Source of the DNA: Bacillota bacterium
Lineage (GTDB): Bacteria > Bacillota > Clostridia > Oscillospirales > Acutalibacteraceae
Reading direction: 5' to 3'
DNA: 64,000 bases
Assembly (NCBI GenBank): GCA_023416955.1
Contig: JAEZGM010000022.1
Span: 1-64,000, forward strand
Shown here one piece after another: positions 18,887-25,686 of this stretch (the first letter of the stretch is position 1; each line of letters opens with the position of its first letter). Both the position numbers and the translations under genes were made by a program. The notes under the pieces were generated by a model. It saw only the letters and a program-made list of their open reading frames with translations. It had not been told where the DNA came from and did no database searches.

Positions 18887-19519
18887 TTATGTATTCGAAA
18901 TGATGATCTGTTCTACGATATCCGCGACATCTTCACAATAATCCAGCGCGTTTTCCATGGTATTGTAAAGGTTTTGCAGCCGGATGACATTAATCATCTC
19001 CATTTGGTTATTGGAATCAAACAGCGCCCGCATGGCTTCACTGAAGATGGCGTCGCCTTCTTCTTCAAAATTATTGACGAGCACAGTCTTTTCTTTAATG
19101 CTCTTGCTGTTTTTCTTGAACTGCTTAAAATCATTCATCAACGCGCAGAGTCCATCGCAGCTTTTCACAATTAAATCAACAAGCTTGACGGTCGTTTCAT
19201 TCGCCTGTGTAATATGCATCATATAGATCTGATTACCGATATCGTCGATACTGTCGGTAATTGCTTCAATCGCTCCGACAAGCTGCATCATGTCGGAACG
19301 GTCAATCGGCGTCAGAAAAGCGTCTGCGATCAGCGTGGTGCATTCATGAACATGCTTATCGCCTTCATGTTCTATGTCTTTAAGCTGCTTTAACTCATTT
19401 TTATCTATTTTTCCGTCAGAGAAAGAAGTTCGCAATACCTTTGCCGCTTTTGACGAAATTCCGATTCCCGTTTCAAACAGTCCAAAATAATCAGGCCCTT
19501 TTGAGAAAAAATTACTCAT
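18887..19519 (-). CDS. DUF47/PhoU-like phosphate transport accessory protein
   Basis: A 210-residue all-helical protein of the DUF47 (TIGR00153) family, related to PhoU. Motifs include DIEHEGDKHVHECTTLIADAF and ITDSIDDIGNQIYMM, with metal-binding acidic and His residues. Genes of this family usually sit beside Pit transporters and modulate them; here it is 62 nt after the pit gene on the same strand. Confidence 0.9.
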   Translation of the reverse strand: MSNFFSKGPDYFGLFETGIGISSKAAKVLRTSFSDGKIDKNELKQLKDIEHEGDKHVHECTTLIADAFLTPIDRSDMMQLVGAIEAITDSIDDIGNQIYMMHITQANETTVKLVDLIVKSCDGLCALMNDFKQFKKNSKSIKEKTVLVNNFEEEGDAIFSEAMRALFDSNNQMEMINVIRLQNLYNTMENALDYCEDVADIVEQIIISNT

Positions 19520-19581
19520 ATTGTTCCCTTACCCTTCAATTCAGCATAATATAAATTATTTGTATTCCATTCTGAAACTGC

Positions 19582-20583
19582 TCAGAAAATAATAATAAAC
19601 AGCTTGGTCATTAAGAAGCCAAGAACAGCACAAATGGGGAAAGTAAGCACCCAGGCCAGTACCATTTCCTTTGCCACACCCCAGTTCACGTCGGAAAACC
19701 GCCGCGCCGCGCCGGCACCCATCATAGCCGTACCCTTCGTATTTGTTGTGGAAAGCGGAATGCCGGTTGTCACCGTTGTGATCAGCATACAGACAGAAGC
19801 GACAATTTCCGCTGAAAAGCCCTGGTATTTCTCCAGCTTTACCATATCCACACCCATTGTTTTGATGATGCGGTACCCGCCCACAGAAGTGCCAAGTGCC
19901 ATGACCAACGCGCAGAGCACCATAATCCAGGGATCGATGGGAACGGTTTGCGGTATTTTTTGACCCTTAGCCAGCAAAAGTACCAATACGAATACACCCA
20001 TAAATTTTTGTCCGTCCTGCGCTCCGTGGCTGGTTGCCATCAGCGCCGCGGAAGCAACTTGTCCAACTGAAAAAACGCGGTTTGCTTTGGCTCGTTTCAT
20101 ACGCCGGAATAGAAAACCAACCAGCTTCGTAACCAGATAGGCGGCCACAAAGCCAACGACGGTTGAAATCACGATGCCCCACAGAACTTTTTCAAATTCA
20201 ACCCATTTAAAAGCGGAAATTCCGTTGTAGGCAACGCCTGCACCCATCAGTCCGGCAATCAGCGCATGGCTTTCACTGGTTGGAATCCCATACTTCCACG
20301 CGGTAAGCGACCATATTACAATGGACAGCTGCGCCGCACAAATCGCGATAAGCGGGTCGGCGCCGGTACCGACATCTACCAGATTGGCAATGGTACTGGC
20401 AACCGCAGTACCAAAACACATAATTCCTACAAGATTAAAAATCGTTGCCATAATAACGGCAATACGCGGAGAGAGCACCCTCGTTGATACAACGGTCGCA
20501 ATCGCATTGGGCGCGTCCGTCCAGCCGTTTACGAAAATGGATGCGCAGACAAGAAGCAATGCCACAATGAGCATAGGCGTCAT
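19582..20583 (-). CDS. pit: PiT family inorganic phosphate transporter
   Basis: A 333-residue membrane transporter with about 10 helices. PiT signatures flank each half: NGWTDAPNAIATVVSTRVL near the N-terminus and MATSHGAQDGQKFMGV in the middle, with the TSESHALI substrate loop. It imports metal-phosphate driven by protons or sodium. It heads the operon with the DUF47 partner. Confidence 0.95.
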   Translation of the reverse strand: MTPMLIVALLLVCASIFVNGWTDAPNAIATVVSTRVLSPRIAVIMATIFNLVGIMCFGTAVASTIANLVDVGTGADPLIAICAAQLSIVIWSLTAWKYGIPTSESHALIAGLMGAGVAYNGISAFKWVEFEKVLWGIVISTVVGFVAAYLVTKLVGFLFRRMKRAKANRVFSVGQVASAALMATSHGAQDGQKFMGVFVLVLLLAKGQKIPQTVPIDPWIMVLCALVMALGTSVGGYRIIKTMGVDMVKLEKYQGFSAEIVASVCMLITTVTTGIPLSTTNTKGTAMMGAGAARRFSDVNWGVAKEMVLAWVLTFPICAVLGFLMTKLFIIIF

Positions 20584-20966
20584 GCAATAACCTCATTTCT
20601 TTTTCTTTGCGTTCGTAGTTTCAGATACACACAGTCACTAAGCTTAACATATTTTTAACATAATTATAACAGAAAGGTAACAGAAGATAAATACGAAAAG
20701 TCTGCATAATCAGACGAAATACTACTGTTTGTTCTTCACGGTTTTGTGTTTAATGACAAATTTCTCTGTTTTCAATCATTAATTATTATTAATAATACTA
20801 TGATAATTATATTAGAAATTTGAACCGCATTTTCCCTTCCATATCTATTTCACAGCGCGTCCAAATGCCATATTCCCGATAAAGATTTCTGTAACATAAT
20901 TACCTTGATGCCATAAAATGTATTGAGAAACAAGGGTTTCAAGTAAATGAGTTTGGAGGATTAATT
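20584..20966. other. AT-rich intergenic region between pit and the split gene
   Basis: No gene seen. It contains the divergent promoter zone for pit and, near 20893-20919, a possible mother-cell-type promoter for the split gene (AACA, 15 nt, CATAAAAT). That match is weak and only suggestive. Confidence 0.4.
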
Positions 20967-21080
20967 ATGGATGCAAATTTGACAGAATCATCTGCAAACG
21001 TGCAGGATGCAGGATATTTTAAAGAAGCAGTATGTATAGACGCCATGCGCGTATATGATTCATGCAGTGAAATGCAATGA
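20967..21080 (+). CDS. 5' fragment of an interrupted conserved clostridial gene
   Basis: Reads 37 codons before a stop, preceded by GGAGGA (20955-20960) and an ATG at 20967. Codons 1-34 end in KEAVCIDAMRVYDSCS. This is the N-terminus of a clostridial protein family whose next residues (DKDCLEDLRVYFPPCHHE) are encoded at 24852 onward. The last three codons (EMQ, stop) come from the inserted element. Joining 20967-21068 to 24852-25562 restores a 270-codon frame. The family has no assigned function that I can name with confidence. A sporulation-related role is plausible but inferred. Confidence 0.85.
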   Translation: MDANLTESSANVQDAGYFKEAVCIDAMRVYDSCSEMQ

Positions 21081-21084
21081 ACAG
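21055..21084. other. Left attachment junction of the gene-interrupting element
   Basis: Chromosomal arm ATGATTCATGCAGT, core GA at 21069-21070, then element arm AATGCAATGAACAG. The element arm mirrors the arm at 24838-24851. Confidence 0.8.
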
Positions 21085-21148
21085 GATATAAAAAATTCAT
21101 TTCAACAAATTGCTGAACCTGAACAATAAATTTTTTTGAATTTTAGTA

Positions 21149-21177
21149 TTGACATTTTCGTAATAAATGCGTAAAAT
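21149..21177 (+). promoter_or_regulatory. Sigma-A promoter of the uracil permease
   Basis: TTGACA (21149-21154) and TAAAAT (21172-21177) with a 17-nt spacer. A small hairpin GACGGCAGCCGTC follows in the leader. I saw no purine or PyrR-type element. Confidence 0.8.
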
Positions 21178-21254
21178 TAAGTGATTTTGTCCGGACGCGG
21201 ATAAAAATGACGGCAGCCGTCGGAATTTGAAAATGACAGAATGAGGTGTTTTGA

Positions 21255-22538
21255 ATGCAAAGAGAAATCATTCAGGTGGAAGAAAAAGTTCCGCTTTCCA
21301 AAGCAGTCCCGCTCAGTCTACAGCATATGTTTGCTATGTTTGGTGCTTCCGTAATTGTTCCGCTGACATTTGGAATTAATCCCGCGATCGTGCTATTGAT
21401 GAACGGCGTTGGTACATTGCTTTTTATTTTAATTACCAAAGGCAAAGCGCCCGCATATTTAGGCTCCAGTTTCGCGTTTATATCGCCAGTATTGCTTATC
21501 ATCGGAAAAGAATCCATGAATTATCGGCATGCACTTGGTGGTTTTATCGTGGCTGGAGCTGTTTTTTGCCTTGTCGCGGTTATCATCCGCTTTTTTGGTA
21601 CCAAATGGATTGATGTTCTGCTGCCCCCCGCCGCAATGGGCGCGGTTGTGGCACTGATTGGACTGGAACTTGCCGGAACAGCTGCACAAACCGGTAAAAT
21701 TATTGCTTCGGACCCCGCGAAAGGGATTGATCCTAAATCGGTGATCGTGTTTCTGGTAACACTGTTGATTGCCGTTTTCGGCTCGGTTCTGTTCCGTAAA
21801 TTTTTGTCGGTAATTCCCATCTTGATTGCTATTATTACGGGCTACATTCTTGCCTGCATTCTTGGAATCGTTGATTTCAAGCCGGTGGAGCAGGCCGCAT
21901 GGTTCGCACTGCCGAATTTTCAAACACCGATTTTTGACATCCACGCAATTGGCATTATCGCCCCTGCTACTCTGGTTGTTATTTCCGAACACATCGGTCA
22001 TCAGATGGTCACCAGCAAAATTGTTGACCGTGATTTGCTGAAAAACCCCGGACTGCACAGAACGCTGCTTGCCGACGGACTGTCGACTATACTTTCCGGT
22101 TTTTGTGGCTCTGTTCCGACCACTACATACGGTGAAAATATCGGCGTCATGGCGATCACCAAGGTTTACAGCGTACAGGTAATCGGCGGAGCAGCCGTCA
22201 TCTCCATGGTTGTGGCCTTTATCGGTAAAGTTTCCGCATTGATTCAAACCATTCCCGGCCCCGTTATCGGCGGCGTCAGCTTTTTGCTCTATGGTATGAT
22301 TGCGGCATCCGGTATCCGTTTGCTGGTAGAGGCAAAAGTCGATTACAGCCGTTCCCGTAATCTGGCGCTGACCTCCATTGTAATGATCACCGGTTTGAGC
22401 GGAGTAGCTATTCCGCTTGGCCCGAAAGGCTCAGTAGAACTGAAAGGTATGGTGCTTGCAACCATTGTCGGTATGATTTTGGGACTTGCCTTCTATTTGA
22501 TTGACAGATTCCACCTTGCAAACGACTACGAAGAATAA
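21255..22538 (+). CDS. uraA: Uracil permease, NCS2 family
   Basis: A 427-residue proton-coupled nucleobase transporter with about 12-14 membrane segments. The N-terminus LSLQHMFAMFGASVIVPL and the signature TTTYGENIGVMAITKVYSVQ (about residues 289-308) are typical of UraA/PyrP uracil permeases rather than xanthine permeases. The substrate Glu in VVISEHIGHQMV is present. It has its own promoter and terminator and lies inside the inserted element, so it is cargo rather than a core pyrimidine operon gene. Confidence 0.92.
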   Translation: MQREIIQVEEKVPLSKAVPLSLQHMFAMFGASVIVPLTFGINPAIVLLMNGVGTLLFILITKGKAPAYLGSSFAFISPVLLIIGKESMNYRHALGGFIVAGAVFCLVAVIIRFFGTKWIDVLLPPAAMGAVVALIGLELAGTAAQTGKIIASDPAKGIDPKSVIVFLVTLLIAVFGSVLFRKFLSVIPILIAIITGYILACILGIVDFKPVEQAAWFALPNFQTPIFDIHAIGIIAPATLVVISEHIGHQMVTSKIVDRDLLKNPGLHRTLLADGLSTILSGFCGSVPTTTYGENIGVMAITKVYSVQVIGGAAVISMVVAFIGKVSALIQTIPGPVIGGVSFLLYGMIAASGIRLLVEAKVDYSRSRNLALTSIVMITGLSGVAIPLGPKGSVELKGMVLATIVGMILGLAFYLIDRFHLANDYEE

Positions 22539-22544
22539 ACACAG

Positions 22545-22586
22545 AAAAGCGACTCCCCACCCTTTTGGATGGGAAGTCGCTTTTTT
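22545..22586 (+). terminator. Terminator of the uracil permease
   Basis: AAAAGCGACTCCCCACCC pairs with GGATGGGAAGTCGCTTTTTT and ends in a T-run; it probably also serves the convergent glutaredoxin gene. Confidence 0.9.
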
Positions 22587-22599
22587 CATTGATGATTAT

Positions 22600-22863
22600 T
22601 CAGCTGAGCGCTTCCTGAAAAACACGTTCCACTTTCTCTAAAGTCGGAACTCCTTCGTGGATTTTTTGATCATCTACAAAAAAAGTGGGAACGTACCAGT
22701 AATCGTAACCTTCGATTTTCTCCGGTTCTTTGCTTTCTTCGATGACTTCTATTTCTACAGTATTATATTCAGGATGCTCTGCTTTCAGTTGATCCATCAT
22801 TTTAAACGCCTGCTTGCAGTAGGGGCAAGTATCAAGCATCATCATTTTAACTTTCTTAGGCAT
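22600..22863 (-). CDS. Glutaredoxin/thioredoxin-like small redox protein
   Basis: An 87-residue thioredoxin-fold protein with the redox motif CPYC (TCPYCKQAFKMMDQL) and the cis-proline loop YVPTFFVDD. It probably reduces disulfides or handles glutathione-like thiols; the partner is unknown. The start at 22863 is set by GGAGTGATAACAATG. It is cargo of the inserted element and has a consensus promoter overlapped by an inverted repeat. Confidence 0.9.
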   Translation of the reverse strand: MPKKVKMMMLDTCPYCKQAFKMMDQLKAEHPEYNTVEIEVIEESKEPEKIEGYDYWYVPTFFVDDQKIHEGVPTLEKVERVFQEALS

Positions 22864-22882
22864 TGTTATCACTCCTTTGCTT

Positions 22883-22953
22883 TATAGTCAGTTCACTTTA
22901 GAAAACATCCAAGAAAATAGAAATTGGTTCTGTTTTCAAATTAACTGACTATA
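22883..22953. promoter_or_regulatory. Inverted-repeat operator candidate before the glutaredoxin gene
   Basis: TATAGTCAGTT (22883-22893) and AACTGACTATA (22943-22953) form a perfect 11-bp inverted repeat. The right copy overlaps the -10 region of the glutaredoxin promoter, so a dimeric regulator or a DNA loop is possible. No regulator gene is adjacent. Confidence 0.5.
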
Positions 22954-22981
22954 TTATAATCAAGGGCTTGTTTGATGTCAA
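22953..22981 (-). promoter_or_regulatory. Sigma-A promoter of the glutaredoxin gene
   Basis: TTGACA (22981-22976) and TATAAT (22958-22953) with a 17-nt spacer; it overlaps the end of the small gene upstream. Confidence 0.8.
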
Positions 22982-23199
22982 TCGTTTCCATGCGATTCTC
23001 GTTTTACGCTATCTTTTAGCGGCGGTCGACTGTTTATATCCTGCGCTGTACCCCACTCCAGTGTTACCCTGACCGGGCCGCCCAGCCCATCGCATATTTT
23101 CTCGCATACGCCGCGCAGCAGCTCCCTGTTTTGGGCAATCTGCTCCGCAGTCCCTGGCGCAATCTTTACTGAAACAGTTGGCTTCCCCCTGTCACGCAT
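22978..23199 (-). CDS. Small protein divergent from the element recombinase
   Basis: A 73-residue protein starting MRDRGKPTVSVKIAPGTAEQ. The ATG at 23199 follows GGGGTGAT, which favours it over a start at 23277. It has a mixed charged sequence with ICDGLGGPVRVTLEWG in the middle and no recognised domain. It lies head to head with the recombinase gene. Recombination directionality factors are often small genes beside their integrase, so that role is worth considering but is only inference. Confidence 0.65.
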   Translation of the reverse strand: MRDRGKPTVSVKIAPGTAEQIAQNRELLRGVCEKICDGLGGPVRVTLEWGTAQDINSRPPLKDSVKRESHGND

Positions 23200-23238
23200 T
23201 TTATCACCCCAATAAAGCATATGCGGTGAAAAGATTGT

Positions 23239-23270
23239 CCTAGGCCTTGTTTTTATAAACAAGACCCAGG
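23239..23270. repeat. Palindrome between small gene and recombinase
   Basis: CCTAGGCCTTGTTT and AAACAAGACCCAGG form a 14-bp stem (two G-T pairs) around a 4-nt loop. TAGGCCTTGTTT also begins the mini-element at 60862. It could be an operator, a terminator or an insertion scar. Confidence 0.6.
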
Positions 23271-23350
23271 TGTACATAAAAATAATGTATAAACATGGCG
23301 TTCAAAAAGTAAGATGAAGAAAACAATACTTTGGAAGGCCGGATGAAAGC

Positions 23351-24835
23351 ATGAAAACGGCAATATACTTACGGAAAAGCCGCGCGGAGGAACTTTCCGA
23401 CACAGTGGAGGAAACACTCAAACGGCACAGAGAGATCTTAACGGAGTATGCAGGTCAAAACGGACTGGAAGTCATCAGAATTTATGAGGAGGTCATATCC
23501 GGGGAATCGCTGTGTGCCCGTCCACAGATGCTCGAGCTGCTTGCGGACGTGGAGTGGGGGCGGTATGAAGCGGTGCTCTGCATGGATATTGACCGTCTTG
23601 GGCGCGGTGCAATGAGCGATCAGGGCGTTATTCTGGAAACGCTGAAAAGTGCGAATACTAAAATCATAACGCCGCGAAAAATTTATGATCTCAATAACGA
23701 AATGGACGAAACCTACTCTGAATTCGAAACGTTCCTTGCCCGTCAGGAATTGAAAACCATAAAAAGGCGTATGCAAAGAGGAATCCAAAAAACCATTCAG
23801 GAAGGCGGATACATTGCGAACGCACCCTACGGCTATACTAAGGCAATCGTCAGTAAGAGGCCCACGCTTGCGGTGAATGAAGAGGAAGCGCGCTTTGTCC
23901 GCATGATGTTTAACTTGTATATCAATCAAGGTATGGGCTGCGGGCAAATTGCGGAGTTGGTCAACAGTATGGGGGCAAAACCGCATAGAGCGGGCAAATT
24001 CGGACGGACTTCCGTGATGGCGATTCTCCGAAATCCTGTCTATACGGGAGAAATTGTGTGGAACCGAATGTCCCATATTCGCAAAGGCACAAAAGGGAAT
24101 CAAAAACACATTACCGTAAATCATCCAAGGAATCAATGGACCGTCACCAAGGGCCTGCATCCTCCGCTGATTGATCAAGGTCTGTTCAATCAAGCACAGG
24201 CTATCCGTGCAGGGCGCTTTCACCGGCCCGCAAAACAGTATGAAATTGAAAATCCGCTAGCTGGGCTGGTATACTGCTCCCATTGCGGCGCTCCGATGCA
24301 GCGGCAGGTGCTCCGCCCCGGATATGCCTATCTGCTTTGTACAAAACCGGGCTGCATGGTTTCCTCTTCGCTGCAGCTGGTGGAAGAATCTGTACTGCGG
24401 CAGCTGAATGAATGTTACAGGCAAATCCGCCTTAAGCAAGAACAGGACGATTCTTCCCCTGACAGCGAAAACAGGCAATTATTAAATGCTGTTGAAAGGG
24501 AAGCGCGGGCAATCACCCGGCAGCGTGAAAATCTGCACGACTTACTGGAACAGGGAATTTACAATGCTGAGACTTTTCAAAACAGGCTGGCTGTTCTGAA
24601 TGAAAGAATGGAAGATTTAGAACGGACAAAACAAGCGATTGAACGCAGAATTCCGCAAAACTATATAAATAATAGTATATCAATAAATAATATTATAAGA
24701 GCATATTACTCGGCTTCCTGCGGGTTAAAAAATGATCTGCTGAGAACAATGATTGATAAAATTGTTTATAGTAAAGACAAAGGAGCGAAACCGGCGGAAT
24801 TCAAGCTGGAAATCTACTTGAAACCATTGTATTGA
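23351..24835 (+). CDS. Serine recombinase of the gene-interrupting element (SpoIVCA-like)
   Basis: A 494-residue large serine recombinase. The resolvase domain has catalytic serine at about residue 10 (AIYLRKSRAEE) and DIDRLGRGAMSDQG at about 78-91. A recombinase domain follows (NAPYGYTKAIV, VMAILRNPVYTGEIVWNR), then a zinc ribbon (CSHCGAPM ... CTKPGCM) and a coiled coil. The RBS GGAAGG precedes the ATG. The stop codon lies 3 nt from the right attachment arm, as in the sigK skin element, where the recombinase gene lies at the element edge. It is the obvious enzyme for excising 21069-24851. Confidence 0.93.
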   Translation: MKTAIYLRKSRAEELSDTVEETLKRHREILTEYAGQNGLEVIRIYEEVISGESLCARPQMLELLADVEWGRYEAVLCMDIDRLGRGAMSDQGVILETLKSANTKIITPRKIYDLNNEMDETYSEFETFLARQELKTIKRRMQRGIQKTIQEGGYIANAPYGYTKAIVSKRPTLAVNEEEARFVRMMFNLYINQGMGCGQIAELVNSMGAKPHRAGKFGRTSVMAILRNPVYTGEIVWNRMSHIRKGTKGNQKHITVNHPRNQWTVTKGLHPPLIDQGLFNQAQAIRAGRFHRPAKQYEIENPLAGLVYCSHCGAPMQRQVLRPGYAYLLCTKPGCMVSSSLQLVEESVLRQLNECYRQIRLKQEQDDSSPDSENRQLLNAVEREARAITRQRENLHDLLEQGIYNAETFQNRLAVLNERMEDLERTKQAIERRIPQNYINNSISINNIIRAYYSASCGLKNDLLRTMIDKIVYSKDKGAKPAEFKLEIYLKPLY

Positions 24836-24837
24836 TG

Positions 24838-24867
24838 CTGACCATTGCTCTGATAAAGATTGTCTTG
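24838..24867. other. Right attachment junction of the gene-interrupting element
   Basis: Element arm CTGACCATTGCTCT, core GA at 24852-24853, then chromosomal arm TAAAGATTGTCTTG which is codons 35 onward of the split gene. Confidence 0.8.
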
Positions 24868-25562
24868 AAGATTTAAGAGTTTATTTTCCGCCGTGTCACC
24901 ATGAATTAATTGAGCGTGCTTCCAACGTTCGTCTCAGAAGCGCCAGTGTGATCACTGTTTACCTGGATTTGGAACCGGTGCCGTTTAACAAGGGATTCTA
25001 TTCTATCGACATGACATTCTTCTTCAATGTATGCCTGGATGTTTACGGCCCAATGTCGTCAACCCCGGTCGTTGTAAATGGCGTATCCATATTCAGCAAA
25101 AGAGTCATTCTTTACGGCAGCGAAGGAAATGTAAAAATGTTCAGTTCCGATTACGCGCAGGGCGAGCTCGACCCGCAAAACAGTGCCGATGTTTTACCGC
25201 GTGCAACTGTACAGATTGCGGAACCGATCGGACTTTCCGCGCGTATCTGCGACAATCCGAACCATGGCAAAGATTGCTGCTGCCGCGTTCCTGAGGGTAT
25301 TACAAACACATTCGGCGGCGAATTGGATTTCGATACGGATCGTGCAGTTTTTGTCACACTCGGAATTTTCACCATCGTTCAGATTGTCCGGAATGTACAG
25401 CTTCTGATTCCTGCGTATGATTTCTGCATTCCTGAAAAAGAATGTGTCGCAACATCGGATGATCCGTGCGCAATTTTCCGCAGAATTGACTTCCCCACCG
25501 ATGAATTCTTCCCGCCGAAGATCATGGACTGCGGATGCGACCACAACAACAGACCAAGATAA
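24852..25562 (+). CDS. 3' fragment of the interrupted conserved clostridial gene
   Basis: Open from 24852 with no start codon of its own at that end; a GTG at 24948 could only give a 204-residue protein lacking a clear ribosome binding site. The first residues DKDCLEDLRVYFPPCHHELI continue the protein begun at 20967. The body is rich in beta strands (VITVYLDLEPVPFNKGFYSI, MTFFFNVCLDVYGP, VILYGSEGNVKMF). Near its end are cysteine clusters (DCCCR, DCGCDHN). It is conserved in Clostridia as an uncharacterised protein. Expression of a full product would require excision of the element. Confidence 0.85.
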   Translation, partial: DKDCLEDLRVYFPPCHHELIERASNVRLRSASVITVYLDLEPVPFNKGFYSIDMTFFFNVCLDVYGPMSSTPVVVNGVSIFSKRVILYGSEGNVKMFSSDYAQGELDPQNSADVLPRATVQIAEPIGLSARICDNPNHGKDCCCRVPEGITNTFGGELDFDTDRAVFVTLGIFTIVQIVRNVQLLIPAYDFCIPEKECVATSDDPCAIFRRIDFPTDEFFPPKIMDCGCDHNNRPR

Positions 25563-25625
25563 GCAAGCCGGCAGTGCAAACACGAAAGCCCGTCTGATTG
25601 CTCAGGCGGGCTTTATCTAGGTATA

Positions 25626-25666
25626 CGCTGATTATCTTGAGACTTAATCATCGTTTGCCTAGAATT
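25626..25666. repeat. 41-bp intergenic repeat, copy 1
   Basis: Starts CGCTGATTATCT and contains ACTTAATCATCGTTT; 35 of 41 bases match the copy at 31752-31792. TGATTA and TAATCA inside it can pair. Function unknown. Confidence 0.7.
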
Positions 25667-25686
25667 ATACTTCTATAAATTCTGAT

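Larger units (their letters stand above)
21069..24851 (+). mobile_element. Skin-like gene-interrupting serine recombinase element (3783 bp)
   Basis: The element splits one gene exactly between its codons 34 and 35. It carries uraA-type permease, a glutaredoxin-like gene, a small divergent gene and, at its right edge, a serine recombinase whose stop codon is 3 nt from the right attachment arm. Both junctions share the dinucleotide GA (21069-21070 and 24852-24853). Circularising the element would give arms CTGACCATTGCTCT and AATGCAATGAACAG around GA. These arms are inverted repeats of each other at 10 of 14 positions, the expected symmetry of a serine integrase attP. Excision length is a multiple of three and keeps the reading frame. 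Confidence 0.88.

Noticed and set aside
20967..21080. A stand-alone 37-residue protein
   Set aside because: Its last codons come from the inserted element, and its first 34 residues continue into the frame at 24852, so it is a gene fragment.
21081..21254. A purine or PyrR-controlled leader before the permease
   Set aside because: No conserved purine-riboswitch core or PyrR-binding loop was seen, only a short hairpin.
24948..25562. A complete 204-residue gene starting at GTG
   Set aside because: The open frame and family homology continue upstream to 24852, and no ribosome binding site precedes the GTG.
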